This document shows, one piece after another, positions 45,291-58,304 of a stretch of 64,000 nucleotides of DNA (its first letter is position 1; each line of letters starts with the position of its first letter). The notes below the pieces were generated by a model, which saw only the letters and a program-made list of their open reading frames with translations, had not been told where the DNA came from and searched no databases. Origin of the DNA: Parelaphostrongylus tenuis (taxonomy: Eukaryota > Nematoda > Chromadorea > Rhabditida > Metastrongylidae); assembly GCA_019055375.1 (NCBI GenBank), contig JAHQIW010007220.1, positions 1 through 64,000 of the forward strand, given 5' to 3'. Position numbers and translations under genes: made by a program.

Positions 45291-48200
45291 GTTTTCTAAG
45301 AATTCAGTCAAAGTGGCAAAGTCGACTAAAAAACACAATTTGCTTTCAGCATCAAAACATATACAAGGCAGCAATGAGTTTGGCACAGTATATAAGTGGG
45401 TGACGAAGCATTGGCAGTTTTTTGGCTTTTTCGAAAAGTTTTAGTGGTCTCAAGTTGGCTAAGTCAAGCCAAAATAATTCAAAGTACGTTTCCTGACTGA
45501 TTCTATTACTGCAAGGCATAGATGAGTAGGCTGGAGATGAAATGCATATGAAATGTTGGATGACAGCAACATGCTCGGAAGAGGCTGCTAGGACAGATAT
45601 TGCAGCAAAGGGCCCATTCTCAAGTGGGCAACTTGAATTCGTTTCCCGCCCTTTTCTATTGCTGCAACGTCAACCGCGATTTTCCCCAGAGATTAGACAT
45701 TCGTTGTCGAAAAATGCACTTTTGGGTAAATTCTGGACCAGATATCAATTCAGTGGTAGAAATTCGGTGGCGATTTTTTTATTGAGCAGAAATCGTCGTG
45801 CCTATGCTTTGATATTGTTATTATCCTCTCACATTTTGTAAGCCCAACAAATGTTTTTTATTGACGGCTAAGGTAATCGATCATCAAACCAAAAAGACAA
45901 AGAAAAAGATGCGACTGATACGAGGTATCAAAAGGGAAGCCATTGCAGAAATATCCACGGCGAAATGATCTGCATTATCATATCTGGTTTTGTCTGAAGT
46001 CACGACAAATCTACACCATGGTGAAACTGCCGATGAATTGAGATTTGAAATTGACGGACATTGTTGGAAATGCGAGTGAGATAACATTGAAAAGAGAAAT
46101 TCTTGCACTTTTTTCAAACTTCCAAATTTCTCATCAATATGGTTGTTTATGCTGTTCACTTTATTTTTTATTCTGATTCCATGCACAAAGTGCAGGCAAT
46201 ATGGAATTCGTTGTGGACAGTCTGTCTACAGAAGTCTTACTAATTCTTGTAACGTTCAAACTTTTGAGTATATGATCTCATATGTGGAAATGTTTTGGAA
46301 AGATTAGCTAAAAATTTTCAGGCACTACCTTCTTGTAGTAAGCGATCTATCCCACTATTTAATATTTTATGTCATTGGAACAATTAGAAATCTTTCATCG
46401 AGAACAACGCTTTGAAATAATTCATGTTGTGTCTTACAATTCTAAAACGGCTCAATTCTTAGATCAAGACGTTTTCGTTGTAGGCACTAGCATTAGTTCT
46501 GCATTCAATGAATGAATCAAACAGATTTTACCTTACATTTTGAGAAATTCAATGACATCGCATTTGCTGGAATTGAAAAATATTGTGGAAGATTTTTTCT
46601 TATTCTCTGTCGCATTCCAAAAGTGATCGAATGGCCAAAAATTTTACTTGTTCCGATTGAGCTATCTACAAGCCTTCGGATAGGAACGTACAAAATCTTA
46701 TGATTTATATCAGAAAAGAGTGGTCGCAAGCGATCGTCTTAGTGCTACAGTGGTAACACGATCGCCCAGTAAGGGTAAAGCGCTATTCAACTGCGGCCCA
46801 TCATCGGATTTTGCGCGTCACTCAAGCTTCTTGGATGAATATCTCAAGATCATTCCAATTTTATAAAGAGCCAGTCTGAAGAAAAATAAGTTTCACATAT
46901 AAGATAAACGGCCAACTCAATTATGTTTAATGCGGAAATGGGCTTACTAGATCAAACACTATAGGTTGCTGACTGCTTGGTAGTACTAAATTCTGCTTTT
47001 CTGTTTCAAGAGCGACAGATTGAAAGCATCGTCGAAGTTGCGAAAGAATCTTGTTTGCTACAAATTTTTGCAAGCGATTATTAGAGTTTCATAAGCAGCA
47101 TCATCTTGTATTGGTTCCGCTTTGATGCACTTCCTTTTTCAGTATTCTGCGCGCAGCAATCACGCTTTGTAGCAATTCCTTGTTTTGCAATTCCATGTCG
47201 TTTCAGTTGAATTGCAGAGCGGTCAATAGTTCTGCAACAGTAGGCATTCTCTATTTTCGAAACTATACAGTGCATAGTTGGGATAATTCGGCCAGTGCTC
47301 TTACAGAACTATTTCAGTGAAATCATACAAAAGTAACTATTTGAAAAGGCTAGTTTCTGTGGGCTGCATCGCACACAAATCGCTGACTGTCAATTAAATC
47401 GAGTGGAAGCGCCAAAATATTCATATATTCTTATCGCATAAAAAAGAGCCTCCGAGCTCTGAATTCCATATACATCATATATGATCTAAGGCCATTTGTG
47501 ATATGAAACAGCATATTAGGTCAGCCTATGGTGCGTTTGCCAACCACGGCGATCCAGTAGAAACGGAATTCGTCAAGTAGTTGTCTCCAAAACGCAGTTT
47601 GTATCCAGCTTACATGATCTCCGACGGTCTGGCGTCTAAAACGTTTTTTTGAGAATTCATAGCTGTTGCAGATTGAAATTTCAGAACTCTTTCACATTTG
47701 TGAAAGAGGTGTTATTCATAACATCGACCTCTCGATTGACCGTTCGATAACATCAAGAGATTCCGTTTACCAAGCAAACAAGTTTGAGAAGCATATGTTG
47801 AGGCGAAGATATTTAGTGGATTGAAAAGGTTAACATGAAGTTTAACTGTCTTTTTTAAGTGTACTATTGCACAGGGTGGTAAAAAAATACTTATTCGGTT
47901 ATTTGAATGATAATTCTCAACCGCTGATGTCCTTATATCTGGGATGGTACACAGCACTCTTCGTTTACTTTAAGATCCTTTCGCACCGCACGTCACGGTG
48001 CGGTCAAGAGATGAATCATTTCCGTTGAGTGAAAATTTGGAGAGCAGACTTTACAACGGCAATCTCGACAGAGTTTTTGTGTTCAACCTATACGATCATC
48101 ATTTGGTGGCCTTTTTCACCTTCCACTCTCTTACATACAAGGATAGGGAGTCTATTTCCAGTCGTGAATTCTCCCGAGTCTCCGTGTCAAATTGGAAAAA

Positions 48201-48782
48201 AATTGCTCAGAATGAAAGCATCTGGCGCATGTTGTCAATTGCAGCTCAAATTATCCATGATCGTCAATAGAATGACTTACGTTCGGGTGTGAAACTGAAA
48301 GATTCATTCATGCATAAGCCATCGGATACACTACTAGCTTTCCGAGACGCACCTCAGAAGAGTAGTTTTATGGAGTACCCACTTGAGCGCTTCTTGAGTA
48401 AAAGTGAATCATTTGATGGAGGGCGATCCAGAAGTATTCTTAATGAATGTGGTAGTAATTGGCAGAAGCCTTTACTGTGTTTCTCCGCCGTTTCTCCCAC
48501 ATTTCTTTAAACGCTACGCTCGTTGTACAGTCACGATAATACTACAAACTAACCTCGACAAAATGTAAGAAAAGTCCTCAAAGCACGAGTAGTCACCTTC
48601 CGAACTGTTCAACTTCTTACGATCGGCAGCAAAACTTCCCGTTTTGTACAGCTTACATTGGCAAGAAAATAGTAGAAATATTGGTAGAAAAAGTTTCGAG
48701 TCGGCGTTAGTGGCGGAAAGCACATTTTGAAATTGTATATTTTTTTGCGCTTCAGATCTGACGGACAATAAAAAACTTTCGG
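45291..48782. other. 3.5 kb without a supported gene
   Basis: Several open frames of 60-100 codons exist on both strands (for example 47998-48270 and 45884-46186) but show no family motif, signal peptide or splice pattern I can support. No repeat recognised. Confidence 0.3.
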
Positions 48783-49680
48783 ATTTTCTTTGATTAGGAG
48801 AGAACACGAAAAACTGATCATTCGCTGCAGAAGAACTTTTCATAGAAGTGTTAGTAACCATTAGAAAGCTATGACTTGAGACTACACTCCGACGTCTCCG
48901 GCTAATTAAAACATCCTTTATAACGCTGTGACATTCAAAATAAAATCATATTTCGTAAAATCACGTGCTTTTTTCTCTTATCTCGCCTAAATTTTGCTGG
49001 ACAACGCTCATCTTTTAGAGCTCTAGTACTGAAACTGTAGCATAGGCTTTAAAGAACTCAAAAATGTACTTGATTTTAGAAAGCCCCTCTGATCTTTCGA
49101 TTTCCTCCGCTCTTTTGATTTGTGCTTTAAACCTTGCCGGGCAGAGCCCTTTCTTCATACTATTAGCAATCATCTGGTGGCGTAGTGTTTTCTGATACTA
49201 GCGGTGTGCTTATTCTCTGAAAGTACTGCTTAGCTGAAAGAGTAGGATAGAGTTTCACATTATCGGCAAATTGTTTACTGGCTATTCGACAAAACGACGA
49301 TCATGCTAGAAGCGTGAAGGGGCGGGGGTGAGTCTGGGTGATCGATTTATTGTTATTCAATTGGAAGTTTTTCCTCCTCTTTGAAAGAAACTCCGCATAG
49401 AACGATTGACTAAAATGCTAGGAAAATTTCCGTACACAATGATATGCTTTTTGGCTTCCATCGAATTATATACGTGATCAAAATGAAAGTGAAGGGTGAA
49501 TGTGAAACATATTTGTTGATTTGGATGCTTCAGCGTCATATAGGGGTGTTTTGAAAAGCCGGCGGCGTGTGACTGTAGTCTCAAGTCTTAACTTTCAGTG
49601 GTTATTAACGCTCCTGTAAAAAGTTCCTCTCCAGCGAATGAAATCGGCTTTTCCTTTGGTCCCTCCTAATCAGAAAGAAC
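48783..49680. mobile_element. Foldback element T
   Basis: Terminal inverted repeats 'tttgattaggagagaac' near 48790 and 'ccctcctaatcagaaagaac' ending at 49680, with the interior as in 28861-29712. Confidence 0.75.
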
Positions 49681-50029
49681 CAGCTTTCGTCTTGGCCCAC
49701 CATTGTTCGTCATTCCAAACAGCTATTTAGAGTTTAGCATTTCTTCAAAGATCTGCTTTGGAATATGGGATAGTTCTTGTCTTATTACAATACACTCGCA
49801 TTCAATCGTTAAAATTATAACTAGATTCGATCAACTCCCAGCACTTTTTCGTACAAACGAGTGCCCCATAGAAAAAGCACGGAACACCATCACTTTGTGC
49901 ATAGAAGATTTCTTACAAGGGCATGGGGAGCATCAGTTCATATGCCTAGTGAGTTTCGATGATCACATATATCGTCGAGTACACCATCATCACGACTGGC
50001 GGCATTGTTTTTGCTCTCATCACGGCGTC
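49681..50029. other. Sequence next to palindrome left edge
   Basis: One open stretch (49960-50040, MITYIVEYTIITTGGIVF...) looks membrane-like but runs across the palindrome edge and has no partner on the other side, so I do not call it a gene. Confidence 0.3.
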
Positions 50030-51134
50030 AGACAAACATATCCACCGGGTAGGTCAAAACCGTTGTGCCTTTGTGCAAAATTGAGAACATATAGTTCCAT
50101 CGATTGCGATGTGAGTTTTATCTCTCCATTACAACGGCAACTTGCTAAGTTGTTTGCTTTTACTCGAGCGTTTACCTTCTAGCGTTGCCATGCCTAGAGA
50201 GAAAGCCGGGGAAGTCTTGGGGTAAGAGAACTGGGAAACCATGCTAGAAGGTTTGGCTGTAAGAGCTGATCGGGACGCTATAACGAAGTGGTCGACAGGA
50301 TTTGGGGATCTGCAAAATGGTGCGATAGACGGCACCGAGTGTCCGCACGTACGTCATTTTTTGGAGTCTTACTTGGCTGAGTTTATGCGACGTAAAATGA
50401 TTGCAGGTGAAAATGTGTCATTGTTGCGACCTTCCGTTTATATGTCGCCAATGTCCAGATGTACTCTCCATTGTCGATTTAGGTGGCGATGTTTTTAGAT
50501 TACTTTTGATGGAATCAAAGTTTTCTGGCCGACTGAGCTGTGATTTATATTTTGTTGTGAGCTTGTCAATCTTTGAAACGCGATAAATTACTTTCAACAA
50601 CTTTTTTCCGGAAAGCACATGGACATGTAGAAAATATTCTGGAGCGTCGGAGAGATCTCTGATTTTCATCAAAAATTCTCATGTGGTTTATGCTGCGGTT
50701 GAATTGCCATGTGTGAGACGGTGACCGTTGGCCACTCGAGACCGGTTAGCGGAGGCGCCCACGTAAATAGCTGCTGACGCGATGATCAGTTGATTTCCTA
50801 ACATGAAGGCGTGATGTCGAAGCATATGAAATGTAGAGGAGATCTTAAGTATCACAGTCATTGTTTGATCTGTAGATCACACTCCACATGTGCAGCACGC
50901 AATGCTGCAGTTCATTTGGGCTGCAAGGCAGATCGAGAGGTAGGTCGAGCTTTCTAGTCTTCATTGTAATCTTTAATTTTGATTTCAGTTCAAATTTTAA
51001 TTATGTGATAATGGCTTCAGGTCGCTGCTGAAAGCAATCAGGAAGTTCAGGTTCAGGAAACCAGCAAAGAGACCATAATCATAATTTATATCCGAATTCA
51101 TGGCAACATGGACGTATTTGGAGTCTTTTTGTAG
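50030..51134 (+). pseudogene. Cys/His-rich gene, 5'-truncated duplicate
   Basis: Left-arm copy of the gene at 58305-59472. The palindrome edge cuts into the exon ending at 50048, so only its last 19 bases remain and the upstream part (...LNEDILRTCAKC) is gone. The downstream exons (50264-50348, 50407-50482, 50809-50939, 51021-51134) are identical to the right arm. It may still be transcribed from another promoter, but it lacks its native 5' end. Confidence 0.65.
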
Positions 51135-51736
51135 CAGAGTCAACCTTTTTACGTAATGCCTGATGCCAATGCTTTTTCGATCCTATGAACTCACAGAGAA
51201 GTAATTCGTTGGCAAAGTATTGCTACCGCGGTCACGTGACCGCTATATCCACCGCGACGTGCGTGACCTTCGTTCGCCCTTTCCCACACATCGAGTTCAA
51301 CTTATTTTGCCTGCTGCGCTTCATAGAATCGCTCTTTTAAAGATAGAAGCACAAAAATGGCATTAAGGAGCACTACGTCGTCTTATGATTTAAAGGTCAA
51401 AAGAAGAGCTTTTTTTGCGCGAAGTTTCTTCTAGATTTGCACGGAGATCACAGCGTTATAGAAAGGTGTTTCAAAAACCGACGACTTGGGGTGGTTGCCT
51501 TGTCTCAGCTTTTGAGTGGTTACCAACACTCCTGTAAAAAATCCTCCAGCGAACAAAATCGGTTTTTCACTTGTTCCCTTATATCAGAAAGAGCTCTTTC
51601 AATGTGTCAGGTGTCGATTTAAAAGATTTTGTAGATTGGAAGAGGATCATTTCTTTTCGAAGCTGTACTTAGCTTTTTTGAGCTTATTTTTGCACCAAGG
51701 GAAGGCGTCTTTAGGGTCTCATAATTTCTTACAGAT
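51135..51736. other. Left-arm intergenic with foldback T end
   Basis: A 16-base perfect palindrome containing CACGTG lies at about 51230-51246. One end of foldback element T occupies about 51440-51600. Confidence 0.5.
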
Positions 51737-52090
51737 GTGATGAGGATGGGTGACCAGTACTGTGTTATTGCCAGCAACACGGTGACGGGAATTTGCACTG
51801 CAAAGGCAATGTGTGCTGGACAAAAGTGCACGTTGATGAATGACGCGAAAATAACTCCTGTTTTTGCTAATTACACGTCAGTTTCAGAAACTCTTTCGAT
51901 TATAATTGTGATCTTTTTAGTACAACCTCGTTTTGTGAAATAAGAAATTTGCGTCGACTACGAATATCTCCATGGCAAACTGCTCGAGATTAATGTGGCA
52001 AAGAGTAAGGAGCGAGCAGTTCGTATGTTGGCATCGAGATCATTTGGATCGCACTTCTCCTCCGCAGCTGGCATTATCGGTGGAAACTGA
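51737..52090 (+). pseudogene. Secreted-family fragment D (exons 4-5), left arm
   Basis: Exon 4 is open after a good acceptor (NTVTGICTA...TPVFANYTSVSETLS), but its donor GT has become AT. Exon 5 (TTNISMANCSRLMWQRV...GSHFSS...IIGGN, stop 52088-52090) has lost its acceptor AG and has a frameshift after MWQRV. The antisense strand of exon 5 is also open. The mirror copy is 57349-57702. Confidence 0.8.
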
Positions 52091-52769
52091 AATTGAGTTT
52101 ATACTTTAGAATTAACACCCTTACTTGGCGATATTCACTGTAGCGTCAGTGCAGCAATAAACTGGCAAATGGTCGAGGTAGAATAGTTAGATCAGTGTAT
52201 CAAGTACACTGAAGTGTGCGATGTGATAAGCCTGAATTTACTCCTTTCTCAAAGAACTACATGAAAATCTGCAAATGGAAAGTGCTATAAGGACTTTGCC
52301 TTTCTTATAATTCGAAATTGAACTGACAACACCCTTTTACTGCAGCCCACAGAAAAAGTTGTTGGGAAAGTGAGCAGGGATGAAACAATAAAAACTTGAA
52401 ACTATTCACGTTTTCATAGCCTCAATGACACAATACAATTGGAAATCGCCTAACAACAACAAAATCATAAACTTCGAATCCCTTCAATTAGCGGTTGATG
52501 CTAAAGATGTTTTTCACATCACTTTTTATCGTTGGGTATATTATAAGATCTCATCACCTATAGGCTATCACATAAAAAATTCTGATTGATTGTTGACACT
52601 TAATATCTGTCAGCATAAGTAGGTTCAATGTCGATAGCGACTAACAACGCCAAAGTGTGGAATCGTTGGGTAAATAACAAGATTTTACCACCGCTAAAGG
52701 CAGTCAAATTAAGGTATTCTGAATGGTTATTTTAACCCATCATATCGGGCCATATTTCGTATCATGACA

Positions 52770-53075
52770 CCGTAACAGGCGCTCATGTGGCGGAGTAGTA
52801 AGATGTGCTTTCGTCGCACGCAAGGTCTATGTTTCGATTTGCTCATGGTTCACCAGGTCATCCATCTCTTCGAGGTCGCTGAATCCGTACCAGACTAGTC
52901 TCAGGCTTGTCTGAAAGGATAAACAGCACTGAATCGATGCAGTGGTAAGCCACCCCGATTCAATGTAAATTCCAGGCAAGCATTCGATCACCTTAAACGG
53001 AGTTAAAAATTGAAGACGAATGCATGCCGCATCTCTCAGGAATTGACCAACTCCGAGAGCTTTATCCTTTAACCT
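52770..53075 (+). mobile_element. tRNA-derived SINE, left arm
   Basis: The head GTGGCGGAGTAGTAAGA followed by a GTTTCGATTTG B-box-like segment, then the full family body and tail, ending 'gagagctttatccttt'. About 300 bases. The mirror copy is 56364-56669. Confidence 0.75.
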
Positions 53076-53214
53076 TCGATACCGCAACATAAATGATTGC
53101 TGAGTGATTGCGTCACGTTTTGAGTGAGAAATCAACGTGGCACGTATTACATAGGCGTACAATATGGCACACTGTTGAAAATATGTTTTCAAATTCAAAT
53201 TTCACAGCGTCTCC

Positions 53215-53605
53215 TCAGTCCACTGCTTTTGTAGACCTCGTTCAAAACAATAGTAATGTGATAACATATTCTGAGCCTTTCATGAGGCCTGTTATGGCGC
53301 ACATTACATGTAAAGGAATCGGCACCGAATAACAAATTACGGCAAGTCAGGTGACAAAATCCCCTGACAATGCAGTGACCCAGCAGTCGATCGCTTATTG
53401 TTGATAAAAAAAATCGTCTTTGGCTTTAAATTCTTCATATGTACGAGGTCTATTTTTCTGCATCGAATTGGCTAAACCGAAAGGCGTCGCGCTACTGATA
53501 AGGCTGCAATGCCGAAGCAACTGTCTAGCACTGTGCAAGTGCCATAACAGATCTCATGAAAGGCTCCAGATATGGTATCAGATTATTATTTCACAACACA
53601 ATTGA
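53215..53605. mobile_element. Family-1 hammerhead element, left arm
   Basis: Two inverted halves. The left ribozyme is deleted; the right one (53489-53531) has CUGAUAA (G8 changed), stem II GGC/GCC, GAAG, CUGUC and stem I GCGCUA/UAGCAC. Probably inactive. The mirror copy is 55834-56224. Confidence 0.7.
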
Positions 53606-54013
53606 AAGAAATGCTAGAAAAGTTCGATATGCATTATTGCTCCATGTTTTCCGTTTCGTTTATAAAGGCAGTGAAACGTTATACAGCTGAGCACTTTTTT
53701 GCTCTAATAATCACTTTATAGAAGAACCTTCAGTAGCGATCGACAGCAAAAATTTTTACTAAAAACTTGCTGTGAAGCGTCGTGGTGTAAACTTGAGTCA
53801 ACAACATTTTTTTTCCGATGGCCGACGTCCACTCAGTTCACGGCCTGCTAGCTGGGCACTGTGAGGGGGTGCTGAAGCCATTAACCTGTAATACCGAAAG
53901 TGTTAACAAATGCAATAAACGAGTGAGGATGTGATTTGCCATGTTATTACTGCTTTAAATACAATTAACGTGGATCAAATGAAGATGTATGCCCTAGACA
54001 CAGCAGTTCAAAT

Positions 54014-54361
54014 TCAATTTCCGAAAGCAGTGCCAATTGCTGTGAAGAATTTCGATCCAAATGGACCCGATGGCAACAGTCGAATTGCTCTGTTGACTAC
54101 ATCTTGCCACATCCATCTCGACCAATTCACCATAATGATATTTGTTGTCTTTACACGCATTTTCTGTGTACAAAATAAATTTAAATGAAAAGGAAACTAC
54201 TCAAACTGAGAGAGTCCCTGAGATTGATGTATAATTGACGGATACTGGCGTTATTTTCATCACAGCCGTCTCACTGCACATTTTATCCATCTTATCACGA
54301 GCACAAATCGCAGTCACCGTGTTGTCGACGGCAGTGCATAGTGGTGGTTCCTCTTCCTTGA
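54014..54361 (-). pseudogene. Secreted-family fragment E (exons 4-5), left arm
   Basis: Mirror image of 55078-55425; see that entry. Exons 1-3 are missing because the palindrome centre lies just upstream. Confidence 0.75.
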
Positions 54362-54440
54362 CTAACACGAACTGTGCCCTTTATAAGTGAATTTTTTTTC
54401 TATCACAACAACACACTGAAAAATGTAAAGCCAGTGTTGC

Positions 54441-54998
54441 GTTCTTTCTGCTATTAGGAGAGAACAAAAGAAAAATCAATCTTTTTCAAATAGCCTGTAA
54501 GCAACTTGCCTAAAATATAAAACTCAATCCTAATTTCACTGGCAAGTCGTATTTTTAGAAAATAAGCACATCGCTAGAATCGGAAAACTTTACGCCATCA
54601 GAAGATTACCGGTAGTCCAAAGAAACAGGTCTATCTGGCGAGGTTTGGTGCACAAATCAGAGATCAGAGGAAATTAGGAGATCAAGAGAGCTTTTCAAAA
54701 GGCAAACACGCTTTTGACTCCTTTGAAGTTTGTACTATAGTTTGGCCACTAGCAATTCGAGGAAAGAGTTTTGTCTAGCGAAATATAAGCGAGACAAGAG
54801 AAAAAACTCGAGGCTTTATGAAAAATAATTCTATTTCAAGTGTTACATGCTATAAAGGGGTGTTTTAGGAAATTCAGCGACGTGGGGCATTAGTCACAAG
54901 TCGCAGCCTTCGAATGGTTGCTAACACTCCCATGAAAAGTTCATCTCCAGCGTATGAGATTGATTTTTCTTTTGTTCTCTCCTAATAGCAGAAAGAAC
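54441..54998. mobile_element. Foldback element T at the palindrome centre
   Basis: Its terminal inverted repeats ('gttctttctgctattagg' at 54441 and the complement ending at 54998) are the innermost 42 bases of the two palindrome arms. The 474-base spacer is the element's unique interior, matching 28861-29712 in reverse complement. Confidence 0.8.
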
Positions 54999-55077
54999 GC
55001 AACACTGGCTTTACATTTTTCAGTGTGTTGTTGTGATAGAAAAAAAATTCACTTATAAAGGGCACAGTTCGTGTTAG

Positions 55078-55425
55078 TCAAGGAAGAGGAACCACCACTA
55101 TGCACTGCCGTCGACAACACGGTGACTGCGATTTGTGCTCGTGATAAGATGGATAAAATGTGCAGTGAGACGGCTGTGATGAAAATAACGCCAGTATCCG
55201 TCAATTATACATCAATCTCAGGGACTCTCTCAGTTTGAGTAGTTTCCTTTTCATTTAAATTTATTTTGTACACAGAAAATGCGTGTAAAGACAACAAATA
55301 TCATTATGGTGAATTGGTCGAGATGGATGTGGCAAGATGTAGTCAACAGAGCAATTCGACTGTTGCCATCGGGTCCATTTGGATCGAAATTCTTCACAGC
55401 AATTGGCACTGCTTTCGGAAATTGA
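55078..55425 (+). pseudogene. Secreted-family fragment E (exons 4-5), right arm
   Basis: Exon 4 (55078-55232, ...DNTVTAICARDKMDKMC...TPVSVNYTSISGTLS) uses the same unusual donor GTTTGA as the intact gene. Exon 5 (55291-55425) has 45 codons, an intact acceptor and the family end (WSRWMWQDVVNRA...SGPFGSKFF). Both exons are undamaged, but exons 1-3 would fall in the spacer and opposite arm and are absent, so this is a truncated copy. Confidence 0.75.
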
Positions 55426-55833
55426 ATTTGAACTGCTGTGTCTAGGGCATACATCTTCATTTGATCCACGTTAATTGTATTTAAAGCAGTAATAACATGG
55501 CAAATCACATCCTCACTCGTTTATTGCATTTGTTAACACTTTCGGTATTACAGGTTAATGGCTTCAGCACCCCCTCACAGTGCCCAGCTAGCAGGCCGTG
55601 AACTGAGTGGACGTCGGCCATCGGAAAAAAAATGTTGTTGACTCAAGTTTACACCACGACGCTTCACAGCAAGTTTTTAGTAAAAATTTTTGCTGTCGAT
55701 CGCTACTGAAGGTTCTTCTATAAAGTGATTATTAGAGCAAAAAAGTGCTCAGCTGTATAACGTTTCACTGCCTTTATAAACGAAACGGAAAACATGGAGC
55801 AATAATGCATATCGAACTTTTCTAGCATTTCTT

Positions 55834-56224
55834 TCAATTGTGTTGTGAAATAATAATCTGATACCATATCTGGAGCCTTTCATGAGATCTGTTATGGCAC
55901 TTGCACAGTGCTAGACAGTTGCTTCGGCATTGCAGCCTTATCAGTAGCGCGACGCCTTTCGGTTTAGCCAATTCGATGCAGAAAAATAGACCTCGTACAT
56001 ATGAAGAATTTAAAGCCAAAGACGATTTTTTTTATCAACAATAAGCGATCGACTGCTGGGTCACTGCATTGTCAGGGGATTTTGTCACCTGACTTGCCGT
56101 AATTTGTTATTCGGTGCCGATTCCTTTACATGTAATGTGCGCCATAACAGGCCTCATGAAAGGCTCAGAATATGTTATCACATTACTATTGTTTTGAACG
56201 AGGTCTACAAAAGCAGTGGACTGA
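55834..56224. mobile_element. Family-1 hammerhead element, right arm
   Basis: Mirror of 53215-53605; the degenerate ribozyme is at 55908-55950 on the minus strand. Confidence 0.7.
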
Positions 56225-56363
56225 GGAGACGCTGTGAAATTTGAATTTGAAAACATATTTTCAACAGTGTGCCATATTGTACGCCTATGTAATACGTGCC
56301 ACGTTGATTTCTCACTCAAAACGTGACGCAATCACTCAGCAATCATTTATGTTGCGGTATCGA

Positions 56364-56669
56364 AGGTTAAAGGATAAAGCTCTCGGAGTTGGTCAATTCC
56401 TGAGAGATGCGGCATGCATTCGTCTTCAATTTTTAACTCCGTTTAAGGTGATCGAATGCTTGCCTGGAATTTACATTGAATCGGGGTGGCTTACCACTGC
56501 ATCGATTCAGTGCTGTTTATCCTTTCAGACAAGCCTGAGACTAGTCTGGTACGGATTCAGCGACCTCGAAGAGATGGATGACCTGGTGAACCATGAGCAA
56601 ATCGAAACATAGACCTTGCGTGCGACGAAAGCACATCTTACTACTCCGCCACATGAGCGCCTGTTACGG
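56364..56669 (-). mobile_element. tRNA-derived SINE, right arm
   Basis: Mirror of 52770-53075. Confidence 0.75.
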
Positions 56670-57348
56670 TGTCATGATACGAAATATGGCCCGATATGAT
56701 GGGTTAAAATAACCATTCAGAATACCTTAATTTGACTGCCTTTAGCGGTGGTAAAATCTTGTTATTTACCCAACGATTCCACACTTTGGCGTTGTTAGTC
56801 GCTATCGACATTGAACCTACTTATGCTGACAGATATTAAGTGTCAACAATCAATCAGAATTTTTTATGTGATAGCCTATAGGTGATGAGATCTTATAATA
56901 TACCCAACGATAAAAAGTGATGTGAAAAACATCTTTAGCATCAACCGCTAATTGAAGGGATTCGAAGTTTATGATTTTGTTGTTGTTAGGCGATTTCCAA
57001 TTGTATTGTGTCATTGAGGCTATGAAAACGTGAATAGTTTCAAGTTTTTATTGTTTCATCCCTGCTCACTTTCCCAACAACTTTTTCTGTGGGCTGCAGT
57101 AAAAGGGTGTTGTCAGTTCAATTTCGAATTATAAGAAAGGCAAAGTCCTTATAGCACTTTCCATTTGCAGATTTTCATGTAGTTCTTTGAGAAAGGAGTA
57201 AATTCAGGCTTATCACATCGCACACTTCAGTGTACTTGATACACTGATCTAACTATTCTACCTCGACCATTTGCCAGTTTATTGCTGCACTGACGCTACA
57301 GTGAATATCGCCAAGTAAGGGTGTTAATTCTAAAGTATAAACTCAATT

Positions 57349-57702
57349 TCAGTTTCCACCGATAATGCCAGCTGCGGAGGAGAAGTGCGATCCAAATGAT
57401 CTCGATGCCAACATACGAACTGCTCGCTCCTTACTCTTTGCCACATTAATCTCGAGCAGTTTGCCATGGAGATATTCGTAGTCGACGCAAATTTCTTATT
57501 TCACAAAACGAGGTTGTACTAAAAAGATCACAATTATAATCGAAAGAGTTTCTGAAACTGACGTGTAATTAGCAAAAACAGGAGTTATTTTCGCGTCATT
57601 CATCAACGTGCACTTTTGTCCAGCACACATTGCCTTTGCAGTGCAAATTCCCGTCACCGTGTTGCTGGCAATAACACAGTACTGGTCACCCATCCTCATC
57701 AC
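57349..57702 (-). pseudogene. Secreted-family fragment D, right arm
   Basis: Mirror of 51737-52090, with the same lost donor, lost acceptor and frameshift, so the damage predates the inversion. Confidence 0.8.
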
Positions 57703-58304
57703 ATCTGTAAGAAATTATGAGACCCTAAAGACGCCTTCCCTTGGTGCAAAAATAAGCTCAAAAAAGCTAAGTACAGCTTCGAAAAGAAATGATCCTCTTC
57801 CAATCTACAAAATCTTTTAAATCGACACCTGACACATTGAAAGAGCTCTTTCTGATATAAGGGAACAAGTGAAAAACCGATTTTGTTCGCTGGAGGATTT
57901 TTTACAGGAGTGTTGGTAACCACTCAAAAGCTGAGACAAGGCAACCACCCCAAGTCGTCGGTTTTTGAAACACCTTTCTATAACGCTGTGATCTCCGTGC
58001 AAATCTAGAAGAAACTTCGCGCAAAAAAAGCTCTTCTTTTGACCTTTAAATCATAAGACGACGTAGTGCTCCTTAATGCCATTTTTGTGCTTCTATCTTT
58101 AAAAGAGCGATTCTATGAAGCGCAGCAGGCAAAATAAGTTGAACTCGATGTGTGGGAAAGGGCGAACGAAGGTCACGCACGTCGCGGTGGATATAGCGGT
58201 CACGTGACCGCGGTAGCAATACTTTGCCAACGAATTACTTCTCTGTGAGTTCATAGGATCGAAAAAGCATTGGCATCAGGCATTACGTAAAAAGGTTGAC
58301 TCTG

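Larger units (their letters stand above)
50030..54482 (+). repeat. Palindrome left arm (4453 bases)
   Basis: Position x pairs with 109439 minus x across the whole arm with no length change. Every translated segment I compared is identical in the two arms. I saw one base difference (50068 against 59371). The outer edge is sharp at 50030/59409; the inner edge is at 54482/54957. Confidence 0.97.

Noticed and set aside
46512..46729. Overlapping plus- and minus-strand open frames
   Set aside because: Neither has splice context, signal peptide or a recognised motif.
49703..50182. 159-codon plus-strand open frame at the palindrome's left edge
   Set aside because: It crosses the edge at 50030 and its second half is an out-of-frame reading of the Cys/His-rich gene.
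53931..55508. Mirrored 85-codon open frames
   Set aside because: Antisense of exon 5 of secreted-family fragment E; the sense strand has the conserved acceptor, block and stop.
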